DNA of 64,000 bases, taken from assembly GCA_948146395.1 (NCBI GenBank), contig OX411558.1:51097622-51161621 (forward strand). Direction: 5' to 3'. The notes beneath the pieces are model-generated. The model did no database searches. It was given only the letters and a program-made list of their open reading frames with translations, and was not told the DNA's origin. The translations under genes were made by a program, and so were the position numbers. The stretch is from Fragum whitleyi. Taxonomy: Eukaryota; Mollusca; Bivalvia; Cardiida; Cardiidae. Within the stretch, counting starts at the first letter, position 1; each line of letters begins with the position of its first letter. This document shows positions 43,100 through 54,442 of the stretch, one piece after another.

Positions 43100-44030
43100 G
43101 GATTGCTGGGTTGTTAACAATTGCTAATTTTGTAATATTACATGCTGTTGGTTCAAGCCCCACTAAAGGTGAGTAAATGTGCAGAGTTAACAGGAAAGCA
43201 AGGGTAGCTTAATTGGCCTATAATCTTTATTTCCAAATGAATCTCCATATTGTGGGTACTCAATGTTTATGGTATAATATTGTAAGCCTCATCTTGTTTA
43301 ATCTCACCATGAAACGACAGACGAGAAATAGTGACTCAGCATGGAGAAATTTCATGGATTTTGTTTTTTGTCAGAGAAAAAAAAATCTGAATTTTTATTG
43401 ATATTCATCTTTCATGATCCTTTACCACTGTCAGTGAAACATTTAGCATTTAGAATCCAGTTTATCATGCCTGTTGATTTTAATGTTTTAATGTTTAAGT
43501 CTTTGGATTTCATTGCAATAGCATTGTTTGGCTTACAGAGAAATTGAGAATATTATGTTAATGTTGGGTGAATTTGTCATGACGAGACTTTGCAGAGTGC
43601 TTTAATATAACTATTCTATTTATCAATGCAATCAGTGTTTAAATTCTATAAAAAATTTAAAATCAAAGAAATTCAGGTGGAGATGGGTTCAAGCTAAGCA
43701 AATATGAATATGCAAAGTATTCCTATAAATAGACTGCCTGATATCAATTTTTGTCATCTGGCAGGTGATATCAGATCATTATAAGCTTTATTGCATGATA
43801 AATTTAATTTATAATTGTGTAAGTACTGTTGAAATGTATCCAGTCAACACAATAACTTGTTGGTCACCTTGTGGTCAATTTGGAATGACCACAAGTATTT
43901 ATGGAATGAATTACCTTCATTAATTCTACTTTAAGTGGTCAAGTTTTCCAAACAAACTGATTCATAAGAGTTTCGGTGTACAATACTTTTTCCAACCTGC
44001 TTTAGGCAACATGGGTGTCATTTGGCAAAC
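43100..44030. other. Unassigned intron 4 sequence
   Basis: A lone half of the GTGGGTACTCA foldback at 43245-43262. ORFs here lack support. Confidence 0.4.
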
Positions 44031-44039
44031 TTATTTGGG

Positions 44040-44499
44040 GAGAGGAGGGGGGGGGGTCTATCCATCTGTTCATCCCTCCGTTCATCCAAAGACCTTTTTG
44101 TTTCGGGACTCTTACTTAAGAACCAAGTAACCTAGAATCATGAAACTCATGAAAGGTCATGGTCACTGTCATCCTTTGTTCAATTTTTGTTTCCAGACTC
44201 TAACTTGAGAACCAAGCAACCTACAATTATGAAACTTTATGCAAATGTTGCTTATGACCCAAGGAAGTGCCCTATTGTTTTAGGGTCACATAGGTTAAAG
44301 GTCAAGGTCACAGTCAATTTTTGTTCAATATTCGTTTCTGGACTCTAACTCAAGAACCAAGTGACCTACAATCATGAAAATTCAAGCAAATGCTGCATAT
44401 GACCCCAATATTTGTTACAACACATCCTGCACTAACAGCACTTACTTTTTAACAAAGTGCTTATGGGGGTAATAAGTCCGCTCTGCGACAGTTTTAGTT
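44040..44499 (+). mobile_element. GGTCA-rich element, shorter copy
   Basis: Starts with a G run (44047-44056), then CATCTGTTCATCCCTCCG, three units with GGACTCTAACTCAAGAACCA and AGTGCCCTATTGTTTTAG, and the end GTCCGCTCTGCGACAGTTTT. Confidence 0.75.
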
Positions 44500-44544
44500 G
44501 TTAAGACGATGCGCAGATTATGTTTGTTTTTGGTTGTTTTCTAA

Positions 44545-44778
44545 TGCTGCTTTCAATAATCTTTCAGTTATATCGCAGCGACTGTAGTACCTTATAATGT
44601 TTCCTAGTATTTCTGTCACCAGTACTACCATCACATCCTTTTCTAGCCCCAAGCTTCTATCTCACATAGGTCTACGAATATTAACCCATTGGTGAGACGA
44701 TTAGTCAGAATGAGTGCCGCCATCAGGGATCGAACTTTGGACCTCTAAATTGACAGTCTAACTGGGTATCAACCTCTT
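44545..44778 (-). mobile_element. tRNA-derived SINE, diverged
   Basis: TGCTGCTTTCAATAATCTTT, ATATCGCAGCGACTGTAG and GGATCGAACTTTGGACC (B-box complement) are in order. No clear target duplication is seen. Confidence 0.75.
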
Positions 44779-44993
44779 TCTAATGGAAGTATGGTGATCC
44801 TTATAGACTCTCGAGGTTTTAATAGAGCTTTTAGGGTATGTAAAGAAGCTGGGCAGGGAAGACTCCGATTAGCCTGTGCAGATGCCAGGGCTGGCCAGAG
44901 ACTAGCTAAGCGCATAGTAAAAAATGTTGAAAATGTTAGGCATAGGATGCAATTGGTAGTAAAATTAAAGCCCACCATCAAGGTTGCTTACCT

Positions 44994-45221
44994 CTAACCC
45001 TTTGCTGTTTAATCCCAGCTTTTTATGTGCCTGTGATTTAAAGATCGAGAAAACATTGTGAAAAAAGAACAAATTGCTTCTGACAAGCAATTTCTTCTTT
45101 TTCCACACTTTTTTCTACCCTTCTGAATGGTTATTTTTCAAATTAAATCCACTTTAATTTTTGTCTGCAAAACCTTTGAATTTGGACAGGTCCAAAATTT
45201 TATAAAACAGGAAAGGGCTAA
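44994..45221. mobile_element. MITE family 1, copy 5, in a CTAA site
   Basis: Same body as other copies but flanked by CTAA on both sides (44994-44997 and 45218-45221) in place of TTAA. The inner termini CCCTTTGCTGTTT and AAACAGGAAAGGG are intact. Confidence 0.85.
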
Positions 45222-45224
45222 GGA

Positions 45225-45860
45225 GCATTTTTCAGGATAAACAAGGTAAATATATATCAAAGATTGCAGCAGGTCATAAGATTTTATATTCCATGATTTA
45301 TAACTGACCTCAAACCTACAATTTTGGAGAGGTCTGCAAACAAATTGTCAAAGAACAAAGGTTGAACATTTAATTATACTGGCTTTATTCTGGTCAGTGT
45401 TTTTAATAAAATGGTGAGTTCCCCCCTCTTTAACATTACAAAAAGAATCAAAGCACTGAAAGTACTGATGGTGAACGAACTTGATGGCATTCTAGAGTGA
45501 TATATTGAATTCAATTAGAAAAGAGAAATTGTGAATGTAAAAAAAGGGGTAGGAATTGTCTCGACAAAATTTCCGTTATTCGGAAATTTCACTGCAAATT
45601 CAAAGAAAGTGAAAGAGGGGAAAAATCCTGTTAGAAAAATATTTGTTAGAATATGAGTTGTTACTCTGTGAAAATTTCTTTTACACACTTGAAATAGGTA
45701 CATTTATTAATTAAACATAAATGGAGAAAACGATTTAATCCTATCCAAAACTGTCTTCAACCTATATCCAATGGTATTTGTTTTTACAAAAGTAATTGTA
45801 ATCATGTTTAAGCTTATTTCAAGTAAATTTGTTGTATTTGTTTACACTTTTTTTATCTAT
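45225..45860. other. Unassigned intron 4 sequence
   Basis: A stretch around 45440-45600 (AATCAAAGCACTGAAAGTAC, GATATATTGAATTCA) recurs at 57590-57720, so it includes an uncharacterised direct repeat. Ends in a long pyrimidine tract. Confidence 0.5.
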
Positions 45861-45876
45861 CTTTGTTTCTTCTCAG

Positions 45877-45902
45877 AGGATGAAAAGGTCTTTGAATCAT
45901 AA
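45877..45902 (+). CDS. Candidate alternative terminal exon
   Basis: Preceded by a strong acceptor, a T/C tract ending in TTTGTTTCTTCTCAG. Joined to exon 4 in phase 1 it reads E-D-E-K-V-F-E-S then TAA at 45900-45902. It would give a shortened isoform ending soon after the basic tail of exon 4. No clear AATAAA follows within 300 bp before the SINE-like element at 46020, which weakens the case. It may simply be a decoy acceptor. Confidence 0.22.
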
Positions 45903-46019
45903 CCTGAGAGATTCATTTTTATCATATCTGAAGCCAAACCACTTCCGTGGTTGACACCTATTTCGTTATTCAATTTTATAACACTGCAGGATGCGAAATA
46001 TTTAGGTATAGGTTAACTG

Positions 46020-46325
46020 TGTATTTCCGTTTATTTATCGTCGCTACCGTAGCACATGCCCATATGACCGACGCCCCCAGAAGATGGTTAGTTGTTACGG
46101 GGGACAGTGCAAGGGTACATGACGAAACTTCTGCTGAGATCCGCCATGGTTCTTTAACGTGCTCGGTGTAAAGCACCGTCTCACGGGGCCTCGATTTAAC
46201 GTCTTATCCGAAAGACAAATAGTTTTGTTAGTGTACCAGCCTGGGAATCGAATCCACGCAGTCGAACTTCAATGGTTTTGAAGTCCGGTGTTCTACCAAC
46301 TGAGCCATTCGGGCTGGTATAAAGG
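46020..46325 (-). mobile_element. SINE of a different family with a conserved central domain
   Basis: On the minus strand, CCAGCCCGAATGGCTCAGTT followed by GGTAGAACACCGGAC is an A-box-like tRNA head, and GTGGATTCGATTCCC is the B box. The downstream block, read on the plus strand as TTCTTTAACGTGC, CACGGGGCCTCGATTTAACG and CTTATCCGAAAGAC, is a widely conserved invertebrate SINE domain as I remember it; I cannot name which one with certainty. Confidence 0.65.
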
Positions 46326-46329
46326 TTAA

Positions 46330-47440
46330 AGGAGGTCTAGTGCCCTATTAGTATAATTCATAGATAATTTCTGTTTAAGGTTTAGAAATTAAAGTATTAC
46401 TTTTTATATTAAACAATTGCTTCAGAAAAAAAGTATTTAAAGTTATTTATAGTTATTATTTTTGTAACGTAATTTCTAGATCAAAAGCGAATAAGAATCT
46501 TATTTAAGAAGTTTTTTAAAGGGAGGTAATAATTGCATGACTATGTCTATGACTATGTTATAAGTATAATACAATGTTTTATTTCCTCCCGACTTTCTTC
46601 CCAATAAGAATTGAGAATCCTTACAATTGTCGGTTTATTTTTTGCACGAGAACCTATTGTTCACCTTCAAGAGTTTTGATGCTTGTAAAAGCACTCACTA
46701 TCGATATCGTATTACAGTATTGCGGCTGATATTAGACTTTTCTGCTCGGAGCTAGTTTTTGCTTAAACTGTAGTTAACCAATTCTAAACGTATTATGGGA
46801 AGGATGGAGCCAGCTTTTATTCATTGATTAAGATTTTTATAATTTCTGTAAAAAACGCAATTACTTTTCCAGAATATTTTAACAACTAAACCCGCCTGTC
46901 GAATTGTAAACAAGTGCATGACGGATCTGGTCCCCCCCTTGACCACGGCAATATCTACTCGTCAATTGGAGTGGTATCTAGGGTTGAATATTTAGCTATC
47001 ATTTATTTAATTTTCAAATAGAATTTTGAATTGATATGGTTTTACTATGATATATCTTCCATGCCTGTCGCATTTGGTATTCAGGCAATATTCGCTTCTG
47101 AGACAGACGAATACGAAACGTTTTCGCTGGGAATAAGTTCACCGAATATTCGAGTGTATCCTTACAAGCCCTACTTCAGCCAACGCAATTTTACAGAAAA
47201 TCTTAGCGGCGTTCATCCCTATTCAAATAAAAGGTACAAGAAAGGTTGTACATGTAAAACACGTGTCCAATAATTCTTAAAACCTGTCTCGAGACAGACT
47301 GTCGCGTGTTGAAAAGTTATGTAAAACTGCGTTACTGTTTCTAATGACACAAGGTGTCTTGATGTGTCATTCGTATCAACTCGGCCGATTCCTGTAACCT
47401 ACATTTAAATCAGAGCCGTCGGAGATCGCCCGAGTATTGC
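46330..47440. promoter_or_regulatory. CpG-richer unique stretch in intron 4
   Basis: Unlike the flanks, 46600-47440 has frequent CG, for example CCCGCCTGTCGAATTG, GTCGGAGATCGCCCGAG, GACAGACGAATACGAAACG. It is mostly non-repetitive. Candidate internal regulatory region or alternative promoter. An ATG at 47061 opens 57 codons to a GT at 47234, but its phase does not fit exon 5. No core promoter element can be named. Confidence 0.25.
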
Positions 47441-47449
47441 CGAATGTAA

Positions 47450-47853
47450 GTTCAAGAGGACATGACCTAAATAAACACGTATTTCCGGCTAATTACTACA
47501 AGTTGCACCAGCGAAGGCTTGGGTCAAAAACATAGTATCTGTCTCTACGGTGTTTAGACACAAACTTCGTTTTTGCTTTAAGCTCTCGACAAGCTTACGC
47601 CGAGCAAAAATTCCCTTGATAAACATTGCAAGATCATTCTGTGTTTTTCAAGGCGAATTTTCATTATCTTCACTTGACTAAGAATGCTAGTACCACGCCA
47701 AAAAAGAAATAAACAGTGATTTTGCGGAGAAAAATATTGAAAGATACTAAATTGAATTTTAAGAGGCGCTACTTTATTTCAAATGTATTAACATCCTACA
47801 GGATTATCCTGACATAGTATAACACTGGTGAACGACGTTCGTTCACCAAAAAG
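47450..47853 (+). repeat. 400-bp repeat ending in GTTCACC hairpin, copy 1
   Basis: Homologous along its length to 60165-60572: AATAAACACGTATTTCCGGC, CATAGTATCTGTCT, CTTACGCCGAGCAAAAATTC, CATCCTACAGGATT. It ends in the hairpin GGTGAACGACGTTCGTTCACC. Same orientation in both places. No ORF is shared, and the element class is unknown. Confidence 0.8.
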
Positions 47854-47863
47854 TAAACATATA

Positions 47864-48099
47864 TTAACCCTTGTCCCGGAATATTCCTGCTTTGCAGGAG
47901 GCAAAGACGAAGATTAGCCTGCACATATTTGCAGTCTAATCTTAGTCCATACCACCTGACTTTACCATTTAAACCAAAAAAGTTTAGAAATTATAGGTTC
48001 AAAATGACTAACTCACATGTATCTATTGCATTCAGAGCTCTTAGCACTCTGATGTTAATGCAATTTTGTAATGTTTATATTCAGCATGACAAGGGTTAA
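47864..48099. mobile_element. TTAA MITE family 2
   Basis: TTAACCCTTGTCCCGGAATA and TTCAGCATGACAAGGGTTAA, with TTAA on both sides. The left terminus has lost the CATGCTGAA block. It lies 10 bp after the GTTCACC hairpin repeat. Confidence 0.75.
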
Positions 48100-48310
48100 T
48101 CCATTCCCTGTCACTTCAACTTTTTGATGCCCATAAATAGAAAAGAAATTAGAAAATGACATTTGAAGTAAAACTTTGCTTGTCTGAAAAGCAAAGGGTA
48201 CAGTCCAAACGTAGGTCACAGTACTTAGGTCAAGGTCATATGTTGTCAGAGTTACTCTTCTCATGGATTGAATTCAAAATAATGTGGCACAAATTGTCAA
48301 TGTTATTCGA

Positions 48311-48355
48311 AAACCTTGTAACTACAGCTTGATCAAAGCTGTAGTTGAGAGGTTT
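48311..48355. repeat. Palindrome of the CTTGTAACTACAGCTT family
   Basis: AACCTTGTAACTACAGCTTG against AAGCTGTAGTTGAGAGGTTT. Confidence 0.75.
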
Positions 48356-48379
48356 GAGGAAAAACAATTACAATTTATT

Positions 48380-49130
48380 CCCATCATCAATATGAAAGTA
48401 TACCTTGGATTATTTGCCCTGAATTTGACCTCTGTGGAAAAAATGCTTAAGATAAGAATTACCAACATATTTTATTAATTAACAAAATAAATATTACATT
48501 CAATACTGTTTGTAATTCATTCCTGTGAAAGCAAGTTCAAAGTCGTGTAGGATAATCAGATTTTTATTCATCTAAAAAGCAGAGACTAGATTTTATCGGG
48601 TCAATAAAAGCATGCTAAACCTAATTTCAGTGTGTCTGGATGAAACATTTGTAAACACCTAAAACAATGTAGGCAGTTTCAAGGGTTCCCCTAGGATCTG
48701 TTAAGGTGAAGCTGGTAATGTTGTATGTCAAAGGTCAAGGTTACATTTCAAGGTTAAATATTTGTTGGCTTGACATGTGTTGTCCCTCGGTAGGATAACC
48801 ATTCTTGTTGGCAGTTTAGAGGTCAAAAATACTCCTTAAACAAATGTATTGAATTTTCAAGATAATTTACAAAACTAACACTGTTGAAACTCTATTCAAC
48901 CATTTTCCCACAATAAGCCAATTGAAGAGAAATTATTTCAACTGGTTTAGTATGCATATTGATGTCTTTCAAAAGATGATTGTTGATTTGAAACATTAAC
49001 TTTTCCTCTTTGAAATATGATCCCTGGGATGAAATTCTATCTTTATTGATAGAGGTGATCCCCAGATGAGAATATTGTCATATTGTTTCCTTCCAATTTT
49101 GTAAAAGCTCTAATGGAACCCATGGCTCTT
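48380..49130. other. Unassigned intron 4 sequence
   Basis: A decayed short foldback near 48645-48690 and a CAAAGGTCAAGGTTACATTT stretch at 48728-48750. No gene. Confidence 0.4.
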
Positions 49131-49133
49131 TTT

Positions 49134-49487
49134 ATCCCCCGCCGTTTTCGGCGAAGGGGATATAGTAATGCTCTCCGTCCGTCATTCCGTCATTCTGTCA
49201 TTCTGTCCTTCCGTCATTCCGTCCTTCCGTCATCTGTCACAAATCTTGTCCGGAGCATATCTCCTAAAGTATAATAGCTATCAACTTGAAACTTTATGGG
49301 TGGATAGATCTCATGGAGGAGAAGTGCAGTGCACAAGAACTACAACTCTGGCTTGCATAATTTTGGAGTTACTGCCCTTTGTTATTTTAAAGTACTTCTT
49401 AAAGTAGAACCCTTAATCTATTAGGCTTCAGTTTACTATCATGCTTTCTCGGCGGGGGATGGCCATGCCGACATGGCTCTTGTTTAA
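49134..49487 (+). mobile_element. CCCCGCCGTTTTCGGCGAAGG element
   Basis: The left end CCCCCGCCGTTTTCGGCGAA is followed by a GTCATTCCGTCATTCTGTC microsatellite, the body CTTGTCCGGAGCATATCTCC, AAGTGCAGTGCACAAGAACT, and the end TCTCGGCGGGGGATGGCCAT with ATGGCTCTTGTTT. Left CCCCCGCCG and right CGGCGGGGG are inverted. Relatives: 26870-27110 and 63185-63345. Confidence 0.75.
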
Positions 49488-49499
49488 AACATATTTTAC

Positions 49500-50850
49500 A
49501 GAGTTCCAAGATGGGATCCCTTTTACCGTGAAAAGGTAACAAATTAAATTGTGAAATGACCATTTTAGTTTAGCACAGACATTGACTGTATTGTGGTGTG
49601 TTTTATGGTCCTGGCCTGAGGCTATTTGTATAGGTCAAAACCTAAATCAAAACAAACACTTCTGTCTGATGGTCATATAGTGCACACTGGGTCACACAGT
49701 GTAGATAATGATCAGACTGCTGTGAATTATCATGCACAGTCTGATAATTTGGTTTTGGTAATTTAGTGTTAGCCTTGCGTGTTTTCCTAGCTATAAATTC
49801 TGATGCATTAAATTGCGATCTTTATTTTGGGGGAGCTTATTGTTTGAAACAGCATTTCTGACGTATGATTCCCATAACTTACTGTTTTATGTTATTTCTA
49901 TTTTAAGTAATATATTCAAAATCCATTATTAATTCTATTTCAGAGTAGAAGAGAGTATATTTTGAGTTCATGGAGGCATGAAGCTACAAAATTAATGTTA
50001 AACAAACCCCTTTGATGTGTGTGCATATGTTAAATGTCTCATTTAGAGGATTTTAATGAATTTCCGAAACATAGTGTTTGTAAAAAATACAAGAATAGAT
50101 TAATATGTTTTAATCTAATATCCATCAAAGGAACCCCTTTAAATATCTGTTGAACTTGATATTGTAAATGTCATCAGGCAATTAATCTATCAAATTTTGG
50201 ATAAGTATCATAAATCATGTTTCAATTCAAAAATGATCCGATAAACACAAAGAGGTATTGTCGATGATGATTGATGTAATTTACGATTGTCATTGACCAG
50301 TGAACAACGGCTCCAGGCTAAAATCGGTCAAGTTTCACTATCACCGCTAAAGATAATTGAACTAACTTTTGTTTTAAATTGCAAAACTTTCTTATTTGTA
50401 AATCAAATCCTATGATGTTGGTACTCATTTGAATTGTCTTGTCGAGACGATTCCAAAGAATACCACGACAAATGGTTTAACAGTGAAATAACAAATTTAG
50501 ATTGACATTTTAATCGTGGACCTAAAGCCTATTTATTACCTTGCAAAAAATAACATTAGTGGGTGGGGAAGTGTAAATGTGGTCAGTTATTGTTGTGTTA
50601 TTGAGCCATAGTGTGTTTTTATTTCCGATTAATTAATTAGATTTTGCAAAAAAAAGTATTTAATAGAATCTGAGTGGTACAGTGAAATTCACCTAATTAT
50701 AAATGTTGAATGGAATTAGATTAATTGATTAGATTGTACAAGTTAATATTTCTAAATGAAATAAATTAAGTGTTGTAGTTGGAGTGGATTCAATTTAATT
50801 GCAACATTTATTTTGGATAACTTAACTGTTAGATCAGTATCTAGCAGAGA
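49500..50850. other. Intron 4, mostly unassigned
   Basis: A palindromic stretch, ATGATCAGACTGCTG...CAGTCTGATAAT, at 49705-49755 and a foldback of the GTGGGTACTCA family at 50400-50475. Nothing else. Confidence 0.45.
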
Positions 50851-50982
50851 TATGAAAGTGATATTTTTGTTATGATCCATTGACTTTTGATATAGTTATG
50901 GCCCTTTGATGGAAATGGCTTTTCATTTATAATCGACAAGCACTTGTAGGGGGAATATTTTGCTCTGCAACAGTCTAGTTTA
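50850..50982 (+). repeat. Right end of a CCCCC/GGGGG-type element
   Basis: AGAGATATGAAAGTGATATT, ATTGACTTTTGATATAGTTA and CACTTGTAGGGGGAATATTT, CAACAGTCTAGTTT match 14500-14652. Confidence 0.6.
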
Positions 50983-50989
50983 ATTTGAA

Positions 50990-51540
50990 ATTAAAACTAA
51001 TTGCAAACATACGAAATTTTATTGATAAAGCACACTATCTTAAAATTATAGAAAATACTGTGAAAAAAGTAGAATTGTCTGGCACTGTTTCTGAATAATG
51101 AATAATAGATATGATTAATGGAGATTGTGATGTAACTTAAAAACTTTCTTTCCTAAACTTAGTACTTATATTGCATGAAGTGTCAATAACAAAACAACAA
51201 GAAACAGATCCAAAATATTTGGAAAACTAAATTCAATAACATTGTGTAAATTTATGTATAAGTATAAAAGAATACAAAGTTTATGACCATATTGTTTATA
51301 TTTCTGTGTTCAGAGGCTCATAAAAGTTGTGGTCAAGTGATAATTTGGTCTGGTCAAGTGTCAAAATGAAGAACAACAAAAGTTCAAACTGGAATAAATG
51401 GGCAACACCTTAATGATTATTATTTTCTTTCATTATGTTTGACGATAAAACCTAGAGCGTATATTTTATTCCCTTAGTATGTGCTTATAGTGTGCCTCAT
51501 GATAGTGACATTTAAGGTGGGGGAACCTTTTGAAAGTCAT
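50990..51540. other. Unassigned intron 4 sequence
   Basis: AT-rich, nothing recognised. Confidence 0.4.
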
Positions 51541-51545
51541 GAAGT

Positions 51546-51818
51546 TTAAGGTAGTGGACCTGTAATAGTTCCGCAACGTTTCGGAGCTTATGATCTTTCA
51601 CAATGTTGACTGAGGTTTCCTGATGAGAATCATAAGGAAACCTCATTTAACACTGATTAAGTTCACGATGTCCAAAAATATTGCAGAACTTTTACAGGTC
51701 CACTACCTTAACAGTGTTAACAGAGGTTTCCTTATGATTTCAATAGGAAACCTCATTTAACATTGCCAAAAATTATAAGTTCAAAATTGTACGAGAATAT
51801 CATGGGTCAACTACCTTA
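51546..51818. mobile_element. AAGGTAGTG-ended palindromic MITE, one and a half copies
   Basis: A full copy, AAGGTAGTGGACCTGTAATA to GGTCCACTACCTT, at 51550-51709 is followed at once by a second half with AACAGAGGTTTCCTTATGAT to CAACTACCTT. The central GAGGTTTCC/GGAAACCTC arms are intact in both. Confidence 0.75.
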
Positions 51819-52374
51819 ATTGGGGAAATAGGTAGATCTGCAAGGTGCATAGCAATGACTCTGATCAGATAATGTAGATGCTCAGGCTTATATGAGTCTT
51901 TATTTTGCACACATGTACTTTCATTTGTATTCTAAGCTTCAATAAGTGGTATTTATTGATGTTGCAAGCTTCAAACATAGGTGCCCAGTGTTTTGGAAAT
52001 TGAGACTTTGTTTGTGTTGTAATCGCTTCTTGGTTTAGTCAGAAATGGTTGAAAACAATGATGTACAAAATGCATGGAACTATTTATAGATCGACCTTCA
52101 CCTTAGTGCTTACATCACCAACGTTTATAAAAGGTAAGATAACTCTGGTTTGAAGTTACATGTAATTGTAGAAACATGGAGCCAATTTTAGGCTATTCTA
52201 ATAGTAGATATCTGGACCAATCTAGATATGGTAGCCAGCTGTCTGAGAGATACCCTGATATAGCTGGCAACAATAGCCACCCGGGGTCAGAAATATAAGT
52301 TGGCCCAGTGTCTGTTTATTTTGAAATCCGACTATAAATATATTCCATTAGCTCAGGTTGGAGGACCTGAAAAA

Positions 52375-52550
52375 GTAAAGGTTGCTATCATAGCACAGTT
52401 GGTCCAGAGCATCAGACTTCATAACCTCACACATGGCAGTCATAGGTTGAATCCCCAACAGTGACACATAATCCTTTCCAACATTTGTCTTCCTTCAATG
52501 GATGGATAATTGTTATCTTATGTGGGATAGCTACTTGGGTTTAGTATAGA
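52375..52550 (+). mobile_element. tRNA-derived SINE, 5' half
   Basis: GCTATCATAGCACAGTTGGT and CATAGGTTGAATCCCCAAC mark the A and B boxes. The body stops after GATAGCTACTTGGG. 3' truncated. Confidence 0.65.
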
Positions 52551-52555
52551 GATGA

Positions 52556-52662
52556 GCGTCTTTTTCACTGCGTGCATTGGAGTATAAAGTGCAATTGCCT
52601 TAGCCATGTGCTACGGCAATTGCATTTTATACTCCAATAAAGGCAGTAAAAAATACACTCAG
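52556..52662. repeat. Long palindrome, TTGGAGTATAAAGTGCAATTG
   Basis: CACTGCGTGCATTGGAGTAT and AAAGTGCAATTGCC pair with GGCAATTGCATTTTATACTC, the loop being TTAGCCATGTGCTAC. Stem of about 40 bp. Confidence 0.75.
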
Positions 52663-52889
52663 CCCTTATAGTTGCAATCCTTGAGCTCTAAGAAATCATT
52701 AAAATACTCGAACATTTAATAAAGGTTCAAGTCTTCTTTCTACTGCGTAGTCAAAATTACATAATCTATTTTTAAATTGCATATTAAATGTGTAATGTTA
52801 TCTTGTTATTTAAGTTTGTTGGCATACAATTTTACAAATTTGAGTCAAAAAACCAACAACTGATAGAGCCTTCATATTTCAAACAAGGT

Positions 52890-53010
52890 TTTTTAAGCTA
52901 TTTCATTTTTTGACCCTGGCAAATTTGAAAATTTTTTAGACTTGAACTGTATACTGCGGCCTTAAAAGGCAGTGTTATGCGGTGTCAAACCCCTTTCAAA
53001 CAAACAAGCT
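52890..53010 (+). repeat. SINE 3' tail fragment
   Basis: ATACTGCGGCCTTAAAAGG and CAAACCCCTTTCAAACAAAC resemble the SINE end. Confidence 0.4.
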
Positions 53011-53035
53011 AAATAAGTAAAAACCCTTTTATGTT

Positions 53036-53252
53036 GTTATAAACAAACTGTCCTCAACCAAAGCATAGCTGTAAAATAGCTGTTGCGAGCCGGCCTCCAA
53101 CCCACACGGACAAGTAAAATTCAATTTTTTGGTTTACAAGTCCATTGGGCTGCCCACTGAGCCAAAGAAGGTCTTCGGTGACGCAGGTGTCAGACATTGA
53201 ATTTAAACCGACCAAACTATGCAGGACAGTGGTGAGAGTGGTCTCCCAGAAC
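53036..53252 (-). mobile_element. SINE-like repeat, copy 1 of 2
   Basis: Minus-strand TTGGCTCAGTGGGCAGCCCA is A-box-like, GTGTGGGTTGGAGGCCGG is B-box-like. Homologous to 53394-53609 in the same orientation, including AGACATTGAATTTAAACCGA and GGACAGTGGTGAGAGTGGTC. Confidence 0.6.
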
Positions 53253-53393
53253 ACACTCCCCCTTAAGAGTTATCAAATATTGATGACGATAAGCTTATAT
53301 TTAAGGCAGTAATGTACTTTCTGAACTAACCAAGTCGCTACGTTTGCTAACATAAATGGCTCAATGGCCATGCAATCTCAGACGAGCCCTCAT

Positions 53394-53612
53394 GTTATAA
53401 ACGAACTGTCCTCAACCAAAGCATAGCTGAAAAATATCCGTCGTTAAGCCGGCCTCAAACCCACGCCGACAAGTAATTTTCAATTTTTGGATTACAAGTC
53501 CAGTGTGCTAACCAATAAGCCAAAGAAGGTCTTCCCTGATGCAGGTGTCAGACATTGTATTTAAACCGACAAAGCTATGCAGGACAGTGGTGAGAGTGGT
53601 CTCCCATAACAA
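53394..53612 (-). mobile_element. SINE-like repeat, copy 2 of 2
   Basis: Same blocks as 53036-53252, about 358 bp away; the B-box-like segment reads GCGTGGGTTTGAGGCCGG on the minus strand. The pair may reflect a segmental duplication of one insertion. Confidence 0.6.
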
Positions 53613-53679
53613 TGTCATTTTCATAAAAAGATGCATAAGACATGCAGTTTACAAAAGATTATAATGTTAATCCAAACTG

Positions 53680-54345
53680 TACACTAGATATAACATTTTA
53701 AACATGTACTATAACCAGTGTCTAGCAATTGCCAAAAAGAAGTTTAAAGATTTTCATAAAGAGTTAAAGTTAATAACCACGCCTGAGTGGGAGTGAGGCA
53801 TCCTGGTGCATAAAACATGCAATACATAAATGTTTATACAGTAATCAAATGTTAACTAGATATTAACATTGCATTATTAAAATGTTCTAAAGCCAAAGTG
53901 TTGAAATTGTATCATTGCTATTAAGATCGATAGTTTAAGGATTTTCATAAAGAGTAAAAGCTTAACCACACGTCCACACCTGTGTTGGAGGATTGCATAT
54001 GCATTTGTATTGGTGCACAATACATGTCTTACATAGATGATTGCATGAGAAATTGAATTTACATTTGGCAACCAAAATTGCATTATAAATACAGCATGGT
54101 TAAAGCTGTATTTATGGCAATTTGGTCACCATCGGGTGAAATGTGTCAACCCTATTTATCATTATAAACCTGTACTGAAGTACCAGTGTTTAATTGTTGC
54201 CATTAAGAATATTCATAGAGAGTAAAAGATTTTAACCACACCTCAGTACGTTGGTGTGGCACCCTGGTGCATAAGACATGCAATACATAAATGATACCAT
54301 GGTAATCAAATATAAACTTTATATTACATTATAAACATTTTACAG
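53680..54345 (+). repeat. Tandem repeat, three units of about 180-290 bp
   Basis: Units share AACCAGTGTCTAGCAATTGC-like, TTTTCATAAAGAGT and AAAACATGCAATACATAAAT blocks, near 53690, 53880 and 54170. The middle unit is diverged and precedes a foldback, ATAAATACAGCATGG/AAAGCTGTATTTAT, at 54085-54118. Confidence 0.65.
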
Positions 54346-54442
54346 TTCTTTAACAAGCAAATGAAACTGCTTGTGAGCAATTTTCAATACTTAACTTATA
54401 CTAATATATGACATAAATCATTGTTCTTCTGCATGGAATAAA

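Noticed and set aside
44791..44997. 68-residue ORFs on both strands
   Set aside because: Overlap a diverged GAGCCTGTG-type repeat segment; no splice or family support.
46240..46320. Second tRNA gene candidate on the minus strand
   Set aside because: Attached to a SINE-type conserved body; the anticodon arm does not fold properly.
47061..47233. Alternative first exon in the CpG-rich region
   Set aside because: It leaves two bases at the GT, while exon 5 needs one, so the frame would be lost. No other compatible exon seen.
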